From contig NZ_NQMO01000006.1 of NCBI RefSeq assembly GCF_002257645.1, positions 124,001-188,000 of the forward strand: a DNA stretch of 64,000 bases. The letters are read 5' to 3'. Positions 17,658 to 26,581 of the stretch are shown here, in pieces (within the stretch, counting starts at the first letter, position 1; each line of letters begins with the position of its first letter). This DNA is from Paenibacillus sp. XY044 (GTDB lineage: Bacteria > Bacillota > Bacilli > Paenibacillales > Paenibacillaceae). A program made the translations under genes and the position numbers. Below the pieces are notes generated by a model that saw only the letters and a list, made by a program, of their open reading frames with translations, ran no database searches and was not told the origin of the DNA.

Positions 17658-18767
17658 ATGAAAACGGGTAAAACATTGGCGGAAGCAGTCAAGCAGGCGG
17701 AATATGCGCTGGGGGGGCACGGCCCCCGAAATATAGAGGTGCTGAAGGAGGCCTTCCGGGAGGTGGACGGGTCCCTCGGTGCCGATGCCTACGGCAGAGG
17801 TAAGGTCATAGAGGACTTTCAGAACAAGATGGCGGCGTATTTGGGCAAGGAATCGGCCGTCTTTTTCCCGAGCGGGACGATGGCGCAGCAGATTGCGCTG
17901 CGGATATGGTGCGATGAGAAGCAGGTGAAGAAGGTGGCGTACCATCCGCTGTGCCATCTGGAAATCCACGAGGAAGACGGTTTGAAGGAGCTGCATCATA
18001 TTGAACCGGTGCTGCTGGCGGACAAGGACCGCCTGATCCGGCTGGAGGATGTCCAGCGGATGCAGGAAGACGTCGCCTGTCTGCTGTTGGAGCTGCCCCA
18101 GCGCGAAATTGGCGGCCAGCTGCCGGATTACGGCGAGCTCGAAGCGATTTCCGCCTACTGCCGGGAGCGGGGCATCCGCCTTCACCTTGATGGAGCGAGA
18201 CTGTTCGAAGTTACGCCTTACTACGGAAAAACCGAAGCGGAAATTTGCTCGCTTTTCGATAGCGTCTACGTTTCTTTCTATAAAGGCATCGGTGGCATTT
18301 CCGGCGCGATTCTTGCAGGAAATCCGGATTTTACGGAGAAATCGAAAGTATGGAAAAGACGGCACGGTGGAGATCTGTACAGCCTGTATCCGTATGTGGT
18401 CAGCGCCGATTACTATTTTGACCGGCGCGTGGGTCGGATGAAGCAGTACTATGAGGAAGCCAAAGAGCTTGCCGCGCTGTATAACGAATGCCATGCCGTT
18501 GCCACAAGGCCGGCGATCCCCGTATCTAATATGTTTCACGTCCATGTCCAGCTTGGCAAAGAGCGGCTTGAGGCGCTGCTGGCGGATATCATCAGCGAAA
18601 CAGGCATTGGACTGACGCATTATGTAAAAGATAACGGGGAGTTGGAGTCCTCTTATGAAGTTAGCATTGGGGACTTGTATGCTAAGGTGCCCAAAGAACG
18701 GGTCCGGGACGCGTTCCGTCTCTTTGACGGGAAGCTGAAGGAAGAGCTGGGGAACGGACAGGTCTAA
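17658..18767 (+). CDS. Threonine aldolase / beta-eliminating lyase family PLP enzyme
   Basis: A 369-residue fold-type I PLP enzyme. Landmarks are FFPSGTMAQQIAL (cofactor phosphate loop), LHLDGARLFE (Asp contacting the pyridine nitrogen) and the Schiff-base lysine Lys209 in SFYKGIGG. These match the low-specificity threonine aldolase family, which cleaves L-threonine to glycine and acetaldehyde. The substrate could also be another beta-hydroxy amino acid. The ATG at 17658 lies 13 bases after AAAGGAG, rather far; an in-frame TTG at 17634 is an alternative. The gene has no obvious operon partner. Confidence 0.85.
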   Translation: MKTGKTLAEAVKQAEYALGGHGPRNIEVLKEAFREVDGSLGADAYGRGKVIEDFQNKMAAYLGKESAVFFPSGTMAQQIALRIWCDEKQVKKVAYHPLCHLEIHEEDGLKELHHIEPVLLADKDRLIRLEDVQRMQEDVACLLLELPQREIGGQLPDYGELEAISAYCRERGIRLHLDGARLFEVTPYYGKTEAEICSLFDSVYVSFYKGIGGISGAILAGNPDFTEKSKVWKRRHGGDLYSLYPYVVSADYYFDRRVGRMKQYYEEAKELAALYNECHAVATRPAIPVSNMFHVHVQLGKERLEALLADIISETGIGLTHYVKDNGELESSYEVSIGDLYAKVPKERVRDAFRLFDGKLKEELGNGQV

Positions 18768-18895
18768 CAGGAGGAAGACGGGGATTCTGAATAAACTGGA
18801 AGACGGCATAAGTTAAAAGGCAGGCCTGTCTGGCATAGTGCCTAAGAGGGCCTCAAGATTGACGATTTGCTGGGTATGGGAGGAACCGTAAGAGT

Positions 18896-19402
18896 ATGGA
18901 TACGCTGATGGGACTCATTGAGCAGGTGGGTTATTTTGCGTTCTTTTTCGTATTATGCTTAGGCATCATCGGCCTCCCGCTTCCGAACGAGGTGGTGGTC
19001 ATGATCGGCGGGGTGCTTGTCGGTACGGGACATTTAGCACCGGTCTCTTCGTTTATCACGATTTACCTGGGGATTTGTTCGGGCCTGACCGTCGGATTTG
19101 TCGTCAGCCGTCTGGCAGCCAGCCGCTTGCTTGACCGGTTGACTAGGTCCAAGCGAATGGCCAGGTATATCGATAAAGCGGAGTTACTGAACCGGAAATA
19201 CGGCAATATGGCCATGTGCATCAGCGTGTTCCTGCCTGTTCTGCGGAACGTGACGCCGTATGCCGTCGGCATGAAGGGAATGGCCTACCGCCGCTTTGCG
19301 CTCGTTTCGTACACGACGGCATTCGTATGGACGCTTCTGTATTTTCTGATCGGCAGCACGCTTGGCCTCCAGGTCGACGATATCAGTACGATGTTCGCGT
19401 AA
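18896..19402 (+). CDS. DedA/VTT-family membrane protein
   Basis: The 168-residue protein has four to five hydrophobic segments and the DedA (SNARE-associated/VTT) pattern: LPLPNEVVVMIGGVL re-entrant region, then FLPVLRNVTPYAVGMKGM. DedA proteins flip or transport phospholipids such as undecaprenyl phosphate or phosphatidylethanolamine and support membrane potential. It lies 21 bases before msrA on the same strand and probably shares its transcript. An AGGAA-rich ribosome site precedes the ATG. Shorter than typical 200-residue members, mainly at the C-terminus. Confidence 0.85.
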   Translation: MDTLMGLIEQVGYFAFFFVLCLGIIGLPLPNEVVVMIGGVLVGTGHLAPVSSFITIYLGICSGLTVGFVVSRLAASRLLDRLTRSKRMARYIDKAELLNRKYGNMAMCISVFLPVLRNVTPYAVGMKGMAYRRFALVSYTTAFVWTLLYFLIGSTLGLQVDDISTMFA

Positions 19403-19423
19403 ATGTTGAAGGGGGTGAAACCA

Positions 19424-20095
19424 ATGAGCGTACAGGAATCCGGGTCCACCCATTCTCAGGAGCCAGGGGATGTGCCGGAGATAGTAACGCTGGGCATGGG
19501 CTGTTTCTGGAGTCCGGAGGCCTTGTTCGGCCATATGCCGGGCGTGATCCGGACGCGGGTCGGCTACGGGGGCGGAAGGACTGCAGACCCGACGTACCGG
19601 GACATGGGCGACCATACGGAGACAGTCGAGGTCGTGTATGACCCTGGCGTCATTTCTTTGACTGACGTTCTGAACGTGTTCTGGGATCATCACAATCCTT
19701 CCAACATTAACGATTACAAAGGCAGGCAGTATTTGTCGCTGCTGCTCTACCGCGATCACGGGCAGCTGGAGACGATTCATCAGGTTTTGGACCGGCGCGA
19801 GGAGCAGGGCGAAGGGAAGCCGGATACGGAAATCGCTCCCTTGACGACCTGGTACCCGGCGGAAGACCGCCACCAGAAATACTACTTGAAAAGGCATCCG
19901 GATGCGATGGAGCAGTTGAGCCGGCTCTATCCTGCGCATGAGGAGCTGGCGAATTCCACGCTGGCCGCCAGGCTGAACGGACTGGCCAAAGGTTACACCA
20001 GCCTGGAGCGGATCCGGAATGAGATCCAAATATGGCCCCTTGCGGAGGAAGAGCGAAGCCGGCTGCTGGAAACGGCAAAACGGATTAAATGGTGA
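19424..20095 (+). CDS. msrA: Peptide-methionine (S)-S-oxide reductase
   Basis: The protein of about 223 residues has the MsrA active site GMGCFWSPEALF, with the catalytic Cys in GCFW, and the downstream GYGGGRTADPTYRDMGDHTE block. The enzyme reduces the S epimer of methionine sulfoxide in proteins with thioredoxin. I chose the ATG at 19424 after AAGGGGG; the ATG at 19403 has no site before it. It is longer than the common 170-180 residues because of a C-terminal extension (about residues 170-223). A strong terminator follows. No msrB is nearby. Confidence 0.92.
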   Translation: MSVQESGSTHSQEPGDVPEIVTLGMGCFWSPEALFGHMPGVIRTRVGYGGGRTADPTYRDMGDHTETVEVVYDPGVISLTDVLNVFWDHHNPSNINDYKGRQYLSLLLYRDHGQLETIHQVLDRREEQGEGKPDTEIAPLTTWYPAEDRHQKYYLKRHPDAMEQLSRLYPAHEELANSTLAARLNGLAKGYTSLERIRNEIQIWPLAEEERSRLLETAKRIKW

Positions 20096-20114
20096 TATAA
20101 CGGACGGAAAATGC

Positions 20115-20148
20115 AAACCAAAGGAGAACGGGCTCCTTTGGTTTTTTT
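20115..20148 (+). terminator. Intrinsic terminator of the dedA-msrA transcript
   Basis: AAACCAAAGGAG (20115-20126) pairs perfectly with CTCCTTTGGTTT (20133-20144), followed by a T run. Confidence 0.92.
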
Positions 20149-20166
20149 GTGTAAACTTATAATTCA

Positions 20167-20251
20167 CTTACGAATTGTTAGTTGGTCAAAATGGAAGGAT
20201 TATCTCCAAATCATTTGCGTTCTTACGATTTGTTCGTACCTTCCTTATAAT
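20167..20251 (+). promoter_or_regulatory. Direct repeats and promoter before the MFS gene
   Basis: Two imperfect copies (13 of 15 identical) of CTTACGAATTGTTAG occur at 20167-20181 and 20222-20236. A TATAAT at 20246-20251 has a weak TTACGA -35 at 20223-20228 with a 17-base spacer, so the second copy overlaps the -35. This is a candidate operator-promoter of the exporter gene. The rest of the 322-base gap shows nothing else apart from the msrA terminator. Confidence 0.4.
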
Positions 20252-20417
20252 TCAATCAAGCGGAAGAACGGTGCACGCAGATGCGCCAGACGTGGCCCGG
20301 CGTTGTACCGGTCTTGCGCCCCTAGATTCTATGAGCATCGGCTTCAGGGTGTATCCGGCATGTGCCGGCCGTGCCTCGGATCCACCGGCTGCCGGTCTAT
20401 ATATGGAGGGTATGAAC

Positions 20418-21596
20418 ATGATCCAACGCATGAATCGGTTCTATATTTATTTACTGACGCTGGGCGTTTTCCTGACGGCCACCTCGGAACTGATCGTCAG
20501 CGGCGTGCTCAGTGAGATCGCCGGCGATATGAACGTTTCCGTCGGCGCGGCGGGACAGTTGATTACGGCGTATTCTTTAGCCTTTGCCATCGGCACGCCG
20601 GTCTTGATTTCGCTGACCTCCCGTCTCGGGCGGAAAAAGGTTATGCTGGGTTCACTGCTCGTATTTGCAGCCGGCTGCGGGCTGTCTTTTGCCAGCACTG
20701 ATTTTGCCCTGCTGATCGCTTCGCGCGTCATTCTGGGCATCGGGTCGGGCGTGTACCTGGTCGTCGTATTCAGCGCCGCCGCCAAGCTCGTGCCGGCGGA
20801 GAAGGTCGGCAGCGCCATCGGCACGATTATTCTGGGATTCAGCGTGGCCATGGTGCTGGGAGTCCCGATTGGAATCGCCATAACCGGCTGGATCGGCTGG
20901 AGAATGATCTTCATCCTGCTGGGAGCGCTGAGCCTGCTGATCATGGCGGCGATTTACCGGCTTCTCCCGGCGGTGGAAGGTGATGAGCCCGTATCCCTGG
21001 GACGCCAGCTGCGCTTGCTGGGCAGCGGAGTCATCGTGAGCGCCCTATTCATTACGTTGTTCCGGGAGACAGGGAATTCGGTGATGTATACTTATATGAC
21101 TCCGTTTCTGCAAAGCGTTCTCCACATGAACGCCGCAGGCGTGGCGGTGACGATGCTAGGCTTCGGCATTCTCGGGGTGATCGGCTCCCGTCTGGGGGGC
21201 TACGCCGTGGATCGGTGGGGGGCCGTACGCATCCTGCTTGCCGGTCTGCTCGTTCACGCCGCGGCCCTGTCGCTGCTGCCGGCGTTTTCATCCTGGCTCG
21301 TTCCGGACCTCATTCTGATCGGCGTCATGATGTTCGCAATGTTCGTAACGGCGCCGGCCATTCAAACTTACTTTATTCAGCAGGCGCCGGAATCCTCCGA
21401 TCTCGCACTCAGCTTGAATACGTCGGTGACCCATTTGGGCTTGGCAGCGGGGGCAGGCATGGGGGGAGCCGTGGTCAGCGCCACCTCCACCGTGCTGTAT
21501 AATCCCTGGATCGCGGGTCCGGTGGTAGCGCTGGGCCTGGGAGCGGCTATCGTCTGCTTCCTTCTGGGCAGGAAGGCATACCGGAGGCTGGCGTGA
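20418..21596 (+). CDS. MFS drug-efflux-type transporter (DHA1)
   Basis: A 392-residue, 12-TM major facilitator protein. It shows the TM2-TM3 loop SRLGRKKVML and a TM5 antiporter-like stretch GFSVAMVLGVPIGIAITGWIGWR, features of DHA1 exporters of the AraJ/Cml/YbcL kind. These pump out drugs or sugars with proton exchange. I chose the ATG at 20418, seven bases after GGAGGG, and not the long upstream frame, which is non-hydrophobic. No regulator gene is adjacent; direct repeats upstream may be an operator. Confidence 0.87.
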   Translation: MIQRMNRFYIYLLTLGVFLTATSELIVSGVLSEIAGDMNVSVGAAGQLITAYSLAFAIGTPVLISLTSRLGRKKVMLGSLLVFAAGCGLSFASTDFALLIASRVILGIGSGVYLVVVFSAAAKLVPAEKVGSAIGTIILGFSVAMVLGVPIGIAITGWIGWRMIFILLGALSLLIMAAIYRLLPAVEGDEPVSLGRQLRLLGSGVIVSALFITLFRETGNSVMYTYMTPFLQSVLHMNAAGVAVTMLGFGILGVIGSRLGGYAVDRWGAVRILLAGLLVHAAALSLLPAFSSWLVPDLILIGVMMFAMFVTAPAIQTYFIQQAPESSDLALSLNTSVTHLGLAAGAGMGGAVVSATSTVLYNPWIAGPVVALGLGAAIVCFLLGRKAYRRLA

Positions 21597-21641
21597 CACT
21601 TGCCGGATGGCTCAGTTATCCTGAATATGCATGATTCCATG

Positions 21642-21693
21642 AAAAAGCGGCGGTACGCCGGGATGAGCCATCGTTCCCGGGGGTACCGCCGCT
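21642..21693 (-). terminator. Intrinsic terminator of the 96-residue gene
   Basis: AGCGGCGGTAC (21646-21656) pairs perfectly with GTACCGCCGCT (21683-21693). On the minus strand it is followed by TTTTTC, so it ends the minus-strand transcript. Confidence 0.85.
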
Positions 21694-21715
21694 GTCTCTG
21701 TGAAGCGGGGTTTTA

Positions 21716-22006
21716 CTAGAAACAGGTGAACGATTGGATGGTTCTCAGGTCCAACCCTGAGTACATCCAGAAAAATCCGTTCCAGCGAAATCCGGCAACG
21801 GAGGTCCGTCCGACGAAGACGGGATAGAACCAGAAGCCCGGGCCGCGTACGGGCCATATAAACGTATTGCGGAAGAGGCAGCCGGAAATAGCACCGGGAT
21901 CAACGGCGAACGGCGTTGCGACGGTTTGCGCAGGCGTAAATTGCGGTGGCGGGGATGAAGGCGGCTGCACCTGGCCTTGAGGGCCGAAGGGAGGCATGAA
22001 TGCCAT
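21716..22006 (-). CDS. Small Pro/Phe/Trp-rich protein of unknown function
   Basis: This 96-residue protein has a Pro-rich N-terminus (residues 1-35) and an aromatic C-terminus with two Cys residues and a GCLFRNTFIWPVRGPGFWF stretch. I have the impression that similar small proteins occur in Bacillales, but I cannot name a function. The ATG at 22006 has an AAAGGAG site eight bases upstream, and a strong terminator follows, so it is a real gene. It lies 46 bases after the Sm-like gene on the same strand, probably in one transcript. Confidence 0.75.
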   Translation of the reverse strand: MAFMPPFGPQGQVQPPSSPPPQFTPAQTVATPFAVDPGAISGCLFRNTFIWPVRGPGFWFYPVFVGRTSVAGFRWNGFFWMYSGLDLRTIQSFTCF

Positions 22007-22052
22007 AGGGATGACTCCTTTCCTTGCTCATTTGAGCATAGTAATGGCGGAC

Positions 22053-22370
22053 TTACGCTAATAAGCTGATGACAAGCAGTTCGTACAGGACCAGGGGGAG
22101 GATGGTTTGATTGAAGAAGGGCGGACGTCCGGGGAGAAAAGCTCGCTGCCCGGTTGACTGCGGAGTTTGGATATACACGATACCCTTGTCGCAGTGCACG
22201 AGGACGCCTTCAAATACATCGCCGTCCAGCGTTTCGATCCGGACATGCTTATTGACATGTTGGCGGCACAACTGGTTGAAGCGGTCCCGAGCCGAATGCA
22301 GTGTTTGGCTCATATGAGGCTCTGCCTGGTACAGCGTTTGGTGCTGATAGCCTGAATATTGCACACTCAT
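22053..22370 (-). CDS. Small protein with Sm-like beta-barrel signature
   Basis: The 105-residue protein has a central stretch, HVRIETLDGDVFEGVLVHCD, that resembles the Sm1 motif of LSm/Hfq-type or short beta-barrel domains. The C-terminal 25 residues are hydrophobic (LPLVLYELLVISLLA) and could touch a membrane. A GGAGG site lies eight bases before the ATG. It is first in a two-gene minus-strand unit. RNA binding is not shown; small Bacillales spore-associated proteins of this shape exist, so function remains open. Confidence 0.75.
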   Translation of the reverse strand: MSVQYSGYQHQTLYQAEPHMSQTLHSARDRFNQLCRQHVNKHVRIETLDGDVFEGVLVHCDKGIVYIQTPQSTGQRAFLPGRPPFFNQTILPLVLYELLVISLLA

Positions 22371-22539
22371 TATGTTGACCTCCGTTTGAAATTGACCTGC
22401 TGCATCCTATGCAGACGCCTAGATGGAAGTGTCTTAAAAATGAATGAAAAGTCATAAACATCAGTAGGGACGGTCCTTAAGGCCTTGATCCGTAGATGCT
22501 GCCAATTATAAATAAAAATTTCTAAATATTTGTTGTAAG

Positions 22540-22568
22540 TTGAAATAAAATTTCGCAAGCGATATAAT
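22540..22568 (+). promoter_or_regulatory. Sigma-A promoter with RpiR-type operator
   Basis: TTGAAA (22540-22545), a 17-base spacer and TATAAT (22563-22568) form a near-consensus promoter. A perfect inverted repeat GAAAT-aaa-ATTTC (22542-22554) overlaps the -35. It is a likely binding site for the MurR/RpiR-type regulator encoded two genes downstream. The rest of the 311-base gap is AT-rich and holds an ATTATA at 22504-22509 that would be a minus-strand TATAAT for the Sm-like gene. Confidence 0.7.
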
Positions 22569-22681
22569 AGGCACCAGAAATGTTAACGGCGTTTACGAGG
22601 ATGCCCTGTCTGCTCTGAACATTTGCGCCTATTGAGTCTGCCGACGACCTTGGAGGGAACCGAAAATCGGGAGGGGAGATT

Positions 22682-23815
22682 ATGTACGCTGGTATAGCGG
22701 AAGGCGCCAAGGCGCTTGGCCTGGACCCGAAAGGGCTCGAGGCCGCCGGACGTGCCATTGAGCGGGAGATGGCCGCCGGGGTGATACCCGGGGCGGTGCT
22801 GGCCGTCACCCGTCATGGGAAGGAATGGGTCTATGCGGAGGGGAAGGCGAACCCGGGTCCGGATGACCCGCTTCCGGCCGGTCCGGACGTCCTGTATGAC
22901 TGTGCTTCACTGACCAAGGTCAGCGTCACGCTGCCGCTCGTGCTCGGGCTGATCGATGACGGCATTCTGACGCTCGGTACGAAGGCCGCCTCCTGGCTGC
23001 CCGAATTTGCGGGCGAAGGGCGGGATGAGGTGACGATCGGCCAGCTGCTCACCCATACCTCCGGTCTACCGGCGGATCGAAATATCCACGCCCACGGCTG
23101 GACGCAGCCCCAAATGTGGGAGGCAGTCACCGGTACGGCACTGCAGCATCCGCCGGGTACGGCCGCCGTCTACAGCGATCTCGGCTTCCTCCTTCTCGGC
23201 CGGATCGTCGAGAAGGCGGCGGGCATGCCCCTGGACCAGGCGGCCAAGGCGCGGATTTGGGAGCCGCTCGGCATGGCCGGCGCCGTCTTCGCCCCGCCTC
23301 CGGGGCTGCGGACGCGGACCGCCCCGACGGAATATGACCGCGCTGCCGGCGGGCATCTCCAGGGAGTGGTCCACGATGAGAAGGCCCGCGCCCTTGGCGG
23401 CATCTGCGGGCACGCCGGCCTGTTCGCCACCGCCGGCGATCTGGCGCGGTATGCGCGGATGTGGCTGGCTAGCGGCGCTGTGCCGGAGCCAGCTGCGCCG
23501 GGCGGCCAGCCGCTGCGTGTCCTGTCGGCGGCGGCCGTCAGGGCCGCGACCCGGACCTATACCGCCGGCATCGCCGGTGCGAACCGGGGGCTGGGCTGGG
23601 TCCTGAAGGGGGACCGCTGGGACGCCTCCGGCGACTGGATGGGTCCGCGCAGCTACGGGCACACCGGGTTTACCGGGACCAGCCTGTGGGTGGAGCCCGA
23701 TCTTGACCTGGCGGTGGTGCTGCTCACCAACCGGGTCTATTACGGCCGAAGCGGCAGCGTCGGCGTGCTGCGGGCGGCGGTACACAACGCGATTACCGCC
23801 GCCGTCAGGGATTGA
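22682..23815 (+). CDS. Serine beta-lactamase-fold hydrolase (YbbE-like)
   Basis: The 377-residue protein belongs to the class C beta-lactamase/AmpH/esterase group. Motif 1 is CASLTKV (SxxK), motif 2 is YSDLG (YxN-like, with D in place of N) and motif 3 is YGHTGFTG (HTG). No signal peptide is present, so it acts in the cytoplasm. The downstream MurR/RpiR regulator matches the B. subtilis murQ-murR-murP-ybbE-nagZ locus, where YbbE belongs to the cell-wall recovery set. A role in muropeptide turnover is therefore likely but inferred. A GGAGG site precedes the ATG. Confidence 0.85.
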   Translation: MYAGIAEGAKALGLDPKGLEAAGRAIEREMAAGVIPGAVLAVTRHGKEWVYAEGKANPGPDDPLPAGPDVLYDCASLTKVSVTLPLVLGLIDDGILTLGTKAASWLPEFAGEGRDEVTIGQLLTHTSGLPADRNIHAHGWTQPQMWEAVTGTALQHPPGTAAVYSDLGFLLLGRIVEKAAGMPLDQAAKARIWEPLGMAGAVFAPPPGLRTRTAPTEYDRAAGGHLQGVVHDEKARALGGICGHAGLFATAGDLARYARMWLASGAVPEPAAPGGQPLRVLSAAAVRAATRTYTAGIAGANRGLGWVLKGDRWDASGDWMGPRSYGHTGFTGTSLWVEPDLDLAVVLLTNRVYYGRSGSVGVLRAAVHNAITAAVRD

Positions 23816-23885
23816 TCACGATGTGAACGAGAACGAGCAGGGATGATATCTGCTACGATACGATACGGGCAAAGGAGAGAGCATC

Positions 23886-24734
23886 ATGAACGGGGGACTA
23901 GTCAGACTGCGAGAGATCTTGGACGACCTTACGCCCTCAGAGCGCAAAGTGGCTGAATACATTCTCAGCTATCCGCACAGCATACTCGACATGTCCGTAG
24001 CGCAGCTGTCTGCGGAAAGCGGCGGCAGCCAGGCGGCGATCATCCGCTTATGCAAATCCATGGGGGTGAAGGGATACCCGGAACTGAAGCTGAAAGTGGC
24101 CGGGGACCTGAATCAGAACGAGGAGCGCTATGAATACCGGGAGATTCGCCCGGGCGATTCCATGCAGCAAATTATCCAAACCGTGTCCGCCAATAACATC
24201 CAGTCCATCCGGGACACGGTGACGATTCTCGATCCGAAGACCGTAGAACTTGCCGTAGAGGCGCTAAGCCAGGCCACCCGGATTTTCTTCTACGGTCTCG
24301 GGGCTTCCAATCTGATCGCACAGGATGCGCATCACAAATTTTTACGGATCAACAAAACTAGCCACTCTTTCACCGATCCGCACCTGGAGCTGACCTCGGC
24401 GGTCATGCTGAATCCAGGCGACGTGGCGGTCGGCATTTCGTATTCGGGCGAGACGGCCCACGTCATCGAATGCCTGAAAGAGGCACGCGCCTGCGGTGCC
24501 AAGACGATTTCCATCACCAAGTACGGCAACAATTCCGTGGCGGCCCAGGCCGATTATCCGCTCTACACGTCATCGACGGAGAACGAAATCCGCAGCGGCG
24601 CCATGTCGTCGCGGATGACCCAACTGAACGTCATCGATATTTTATATTTGGGCGTGGCCAGTCGGGAATATGATCAATCGGTCCGGTATTTGAAAAAAAG
24701 CCGGGAAATTATCAAGCGCCTGACAGGCCGCTGA
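23886..24734 (+). CDS. murR: MurR/RpiR-family transcriptional regulator
   Basis: A 282-residue regulator: N-terminal HTH_6 domain (LTPSERKVAEYIL to SGGSQAAIIRLCKSMGVKGYPELK, residues 13-78), then a SIS sugar-phosphate-binding domain (about 110-250, FYGLGASN and SYSGETAHVIE). MurR-type proteins sense N-acetylmuramic acid 6-phosphate; RpiR-type proteins sense other sugar phosphates. It follows the YbbE-like gene by 70 bases with its own AAAGGAG site. No MurQ etherase or MurP transporter is in the window, so the ligand is not proved. Confidence 0.85.
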   Translation: MNGGLVRLREILDDLTPSERKVAEYILSYPHSILDMSVAQLSAESGGSQAAIIRLCKSMGVKGYPELKLKVAGDLNQNEERYEYREIRPGDSMQQIIQTVSANNIQSIRDTVTILDPKTVELAVEALSQATRIFFYGLGASNLIAQDAHHKFLRINKTSHSFTDPHLELTSAVMLNPGDVAVGISYSGETAHVIECLKEARACGAKTISITKYGNNSVAAQADYPLYTSSTENEIRSGAMSSRMTQLNVIDILYLGVASREYDQSVRYLKKSREIIKRLTGR

Positions 24735-24767
24735 TCAGACAGGATCTAATTTATCCTTATCCTCTTT

Positions 24768-24820
24768 CATCCTCTTTCCTAAGCCTATGAAGGCTTTGTG
24801 GGAAGGGGATGATTTATTTT
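24768..24820 (+). terminator. Terminator after the murR-like gene
   Basis: CATCCTCTTTCC (24768-24779) can pair with GGAAGGGGATG (24801-24811) with a bulge, and AGCCT/AGGCT lies inside. A TTTATTTT run follows. Confidence 0.6.
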
Positions 24821-24929
24821 CCGGTAAAATCTTCATTTTATGCGAACGATTCCGTCCCAAAGGATGATAGAATAGAGGGAATTGAACACTAACTTGGGAT
24901 TGAATATCGGCATAAATGGGGTATAGGCA

Positions 24930-26528
24930 ATGGATAGAGAGAAAGACCAAATGGATGATCGGCAGATCATTGAAGCTTTTAACGCGCATTATAGGCAGCA
25001 GGGCCTTGACCCCGCCAGGTTTCCTGTCCTCAGCAAGCGCTACGCCAGGGAGGAACTGGAGGAACGGTTATCCTTTTATAAGGAATATATCGATATTATT
25101 CTTTTTTTCGTCAATAAGTTTCTGTCGACCATTCAAGGGACACCGATATTGGTCACCGTGACCGACCAATGGGGATATTTGCTGGAATGCTACGGCGAGC
25201 CGATGTTTCTCGAGGCCATCGCGGAGCTGGGCATCACCAAGGGGGTCCGCTACAACGAGGAAACCGGCACGGGCTCGGTCCCGTTATGCCTCCGGTTTAA
25301 GCGTCCGTTTCAGACTTTGGGCAAAGAGCACTTCTACGAAGCGCTGCATGGCATGGCCTGCTATTCGGCTCCGTTCCACCGTGAGGACGGGGCGGTGCTT
25401 GGCACGCTCTCCCTGATGACCGGGATCGGCTCGGCCCATCCCCACTTGTTAACCCTGCTGTGTACGATGGTCGATTCCGTGGAGCGGGAAATCCTGCTCC
25501 GCCGAAATAACGCCCACCTTCACACGTTGAATCAGGTTCTGCTTGATGCGAATTATCAAGGGGTTGTCGTGACGGACGCCTCCGGCCGGATTATCGACAT
25601 GAACGAGCGATACTTGAGGATGCTGCGTCTGGACGGCGGGGACAAACATGTATACCTGGGTATACCGGTGCTGGAGCACCGCCTGGTTTCCCCCTACTTC
25701 GAGAAGGTGCTTGCCAGACAGGTGGAGTGCATCGGCGTGGAACTGCAGGACACCCGGATGGATTCCGACAGCTATTATATGCTGGATGTCCTGCCGGTTT
25801 TTGATATGAACGGCAACCTCTGCCGGATTATCGGCACGCTGCGGGACATTACCGAACTGAAAAGGACCGGGGAGGTGCTGCGGAATACGGAGAAGCTGGT
25901 GTTCGCCGGCCAGCTTGCGGTTGGCATCGCACATGAAATCCGCAATCCTCTGACGACGGTTAAGGGCCTCATTCAGCTGGCGGGACCGACCTCGGGACTG
26001 CGGCATTATGACCTGATTATGTCGGAGCTGGACCGGATGAACCTGATCGTCGGCGAGTTCCTCATTTTAGGCAAACCGCAGGAAATCCGCTTTCGGGAAG
26101 ATTGGTGCATGACGATTTTGCAGGAAGTGCTGAGCCTGATCGAAATCGAGGCAGCCAAAAGCAATGTCCGCATCCGGTGCACATGCATCCGGGAGGAGAC
26201 AATCTCCTGCGACCGCAATCAGATCAAGCAGGTGTTCCTGAACATTCTGAAAAATGCTATTCAAGCGCTGCCTAGTGGAGGCCGGATCGACATCGTGCTT
26301 GAGGCCGACGGAAATTACCAGCGGATCCGGTTCAAGGATAACGGAATCGGCATGCCCGAAGAGGTGCTGGAGCGGATCGGTGAGCCTTTCCATACGACCA
26401 AGCAGGAAGGTTACGGCCTTGGCATGATGATCGTTAAGAAAATCATCGCTTCCCACCGCGGCATCCTGAACATTACGAGCGAGCCTGGTGAAGGAACGAC
26501 CGTGGAAATGGGACTGCCGATCGGTTAG
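24930..26528 (+). CDS. Soluble PAS sensor histidine kinase, sporulation-kinase type
   Basis: The 532-residue kinase has no membrane segment. The N-terminal 200 residues look like a GAF domain of the type in sigma-54 activators (TVTDQWGYLLECYG). A PAS domain follows (about 205-320). The histidine domain has the box AVGIAHEIRNPLTTVKGL, close to KinA-KinE sporulation kinases, and the ATPase has NILKNAIQALP, DNGIGMP and GYGLGM. It is an orphan kinase, so it may feed the Spo0F-Spo0A phosphorelay; this is inference. The ribosome site (TATAGG) is weak, and an ATG at 24951 is an alternative start. Confidence 0.85.
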   Translation: MDREKDQMDDRQIIEAFNAHYRQQGLDPARFPVLSKRYAREELEERLSFYKEYIDIILFFVNKFLSTIQGTPILVTVTDQWGYLLECYGEPMFLEAIAELGITKGVRYNEETGTGSVPLCLRFKRPFQTLGKEHFYEALHGMACYSAPFHREDGAVLGTLSLMTGIGSAHPHLLTLLCTMVDSVEREILLRRNNAHLHTLNQVLLDANYQGVVVTDASGRIIDMNERYLRMLRLDGGDKHVYLGIPVLEHRLVSPYFEKVLARQVECIGVELQDTRMDSDSYYMLDVLPVFDMNGNLCRIIGTLRDITELKRTGEVLRNTEKLVFAGQLAVGIAHEIRNPLTTVKGLIQLAGPTSGLRHYDLIMSELDRMNLIVGEFLILGKPQEIRFREDWCMTILQEVLSLIEIEAAKSNVRIRCTCIREETISCDRNQIKQVFLNILKNAIQALPSGGRIDIVLEADGNYQRIRFKDNGIGMPEEVLERIGEPFHTTKQEGYGLGMMIVKKIIASHRGILNITSEPGEGTTVEMGLPIG

Positions 26529-26581
26529 ATTGGACAGTCCCTGTCGGCGAAAAATGGGGTTTTAAGAAAGGTGGTCCTGGG

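Noticed and set aside
20175..20417. N-terminal extension of the MFS exporter
   Set aside because: The upstream part is not hydrophobic and contains promoter-like sequence; the ATG at 20418 has a well-placed ribosome site.
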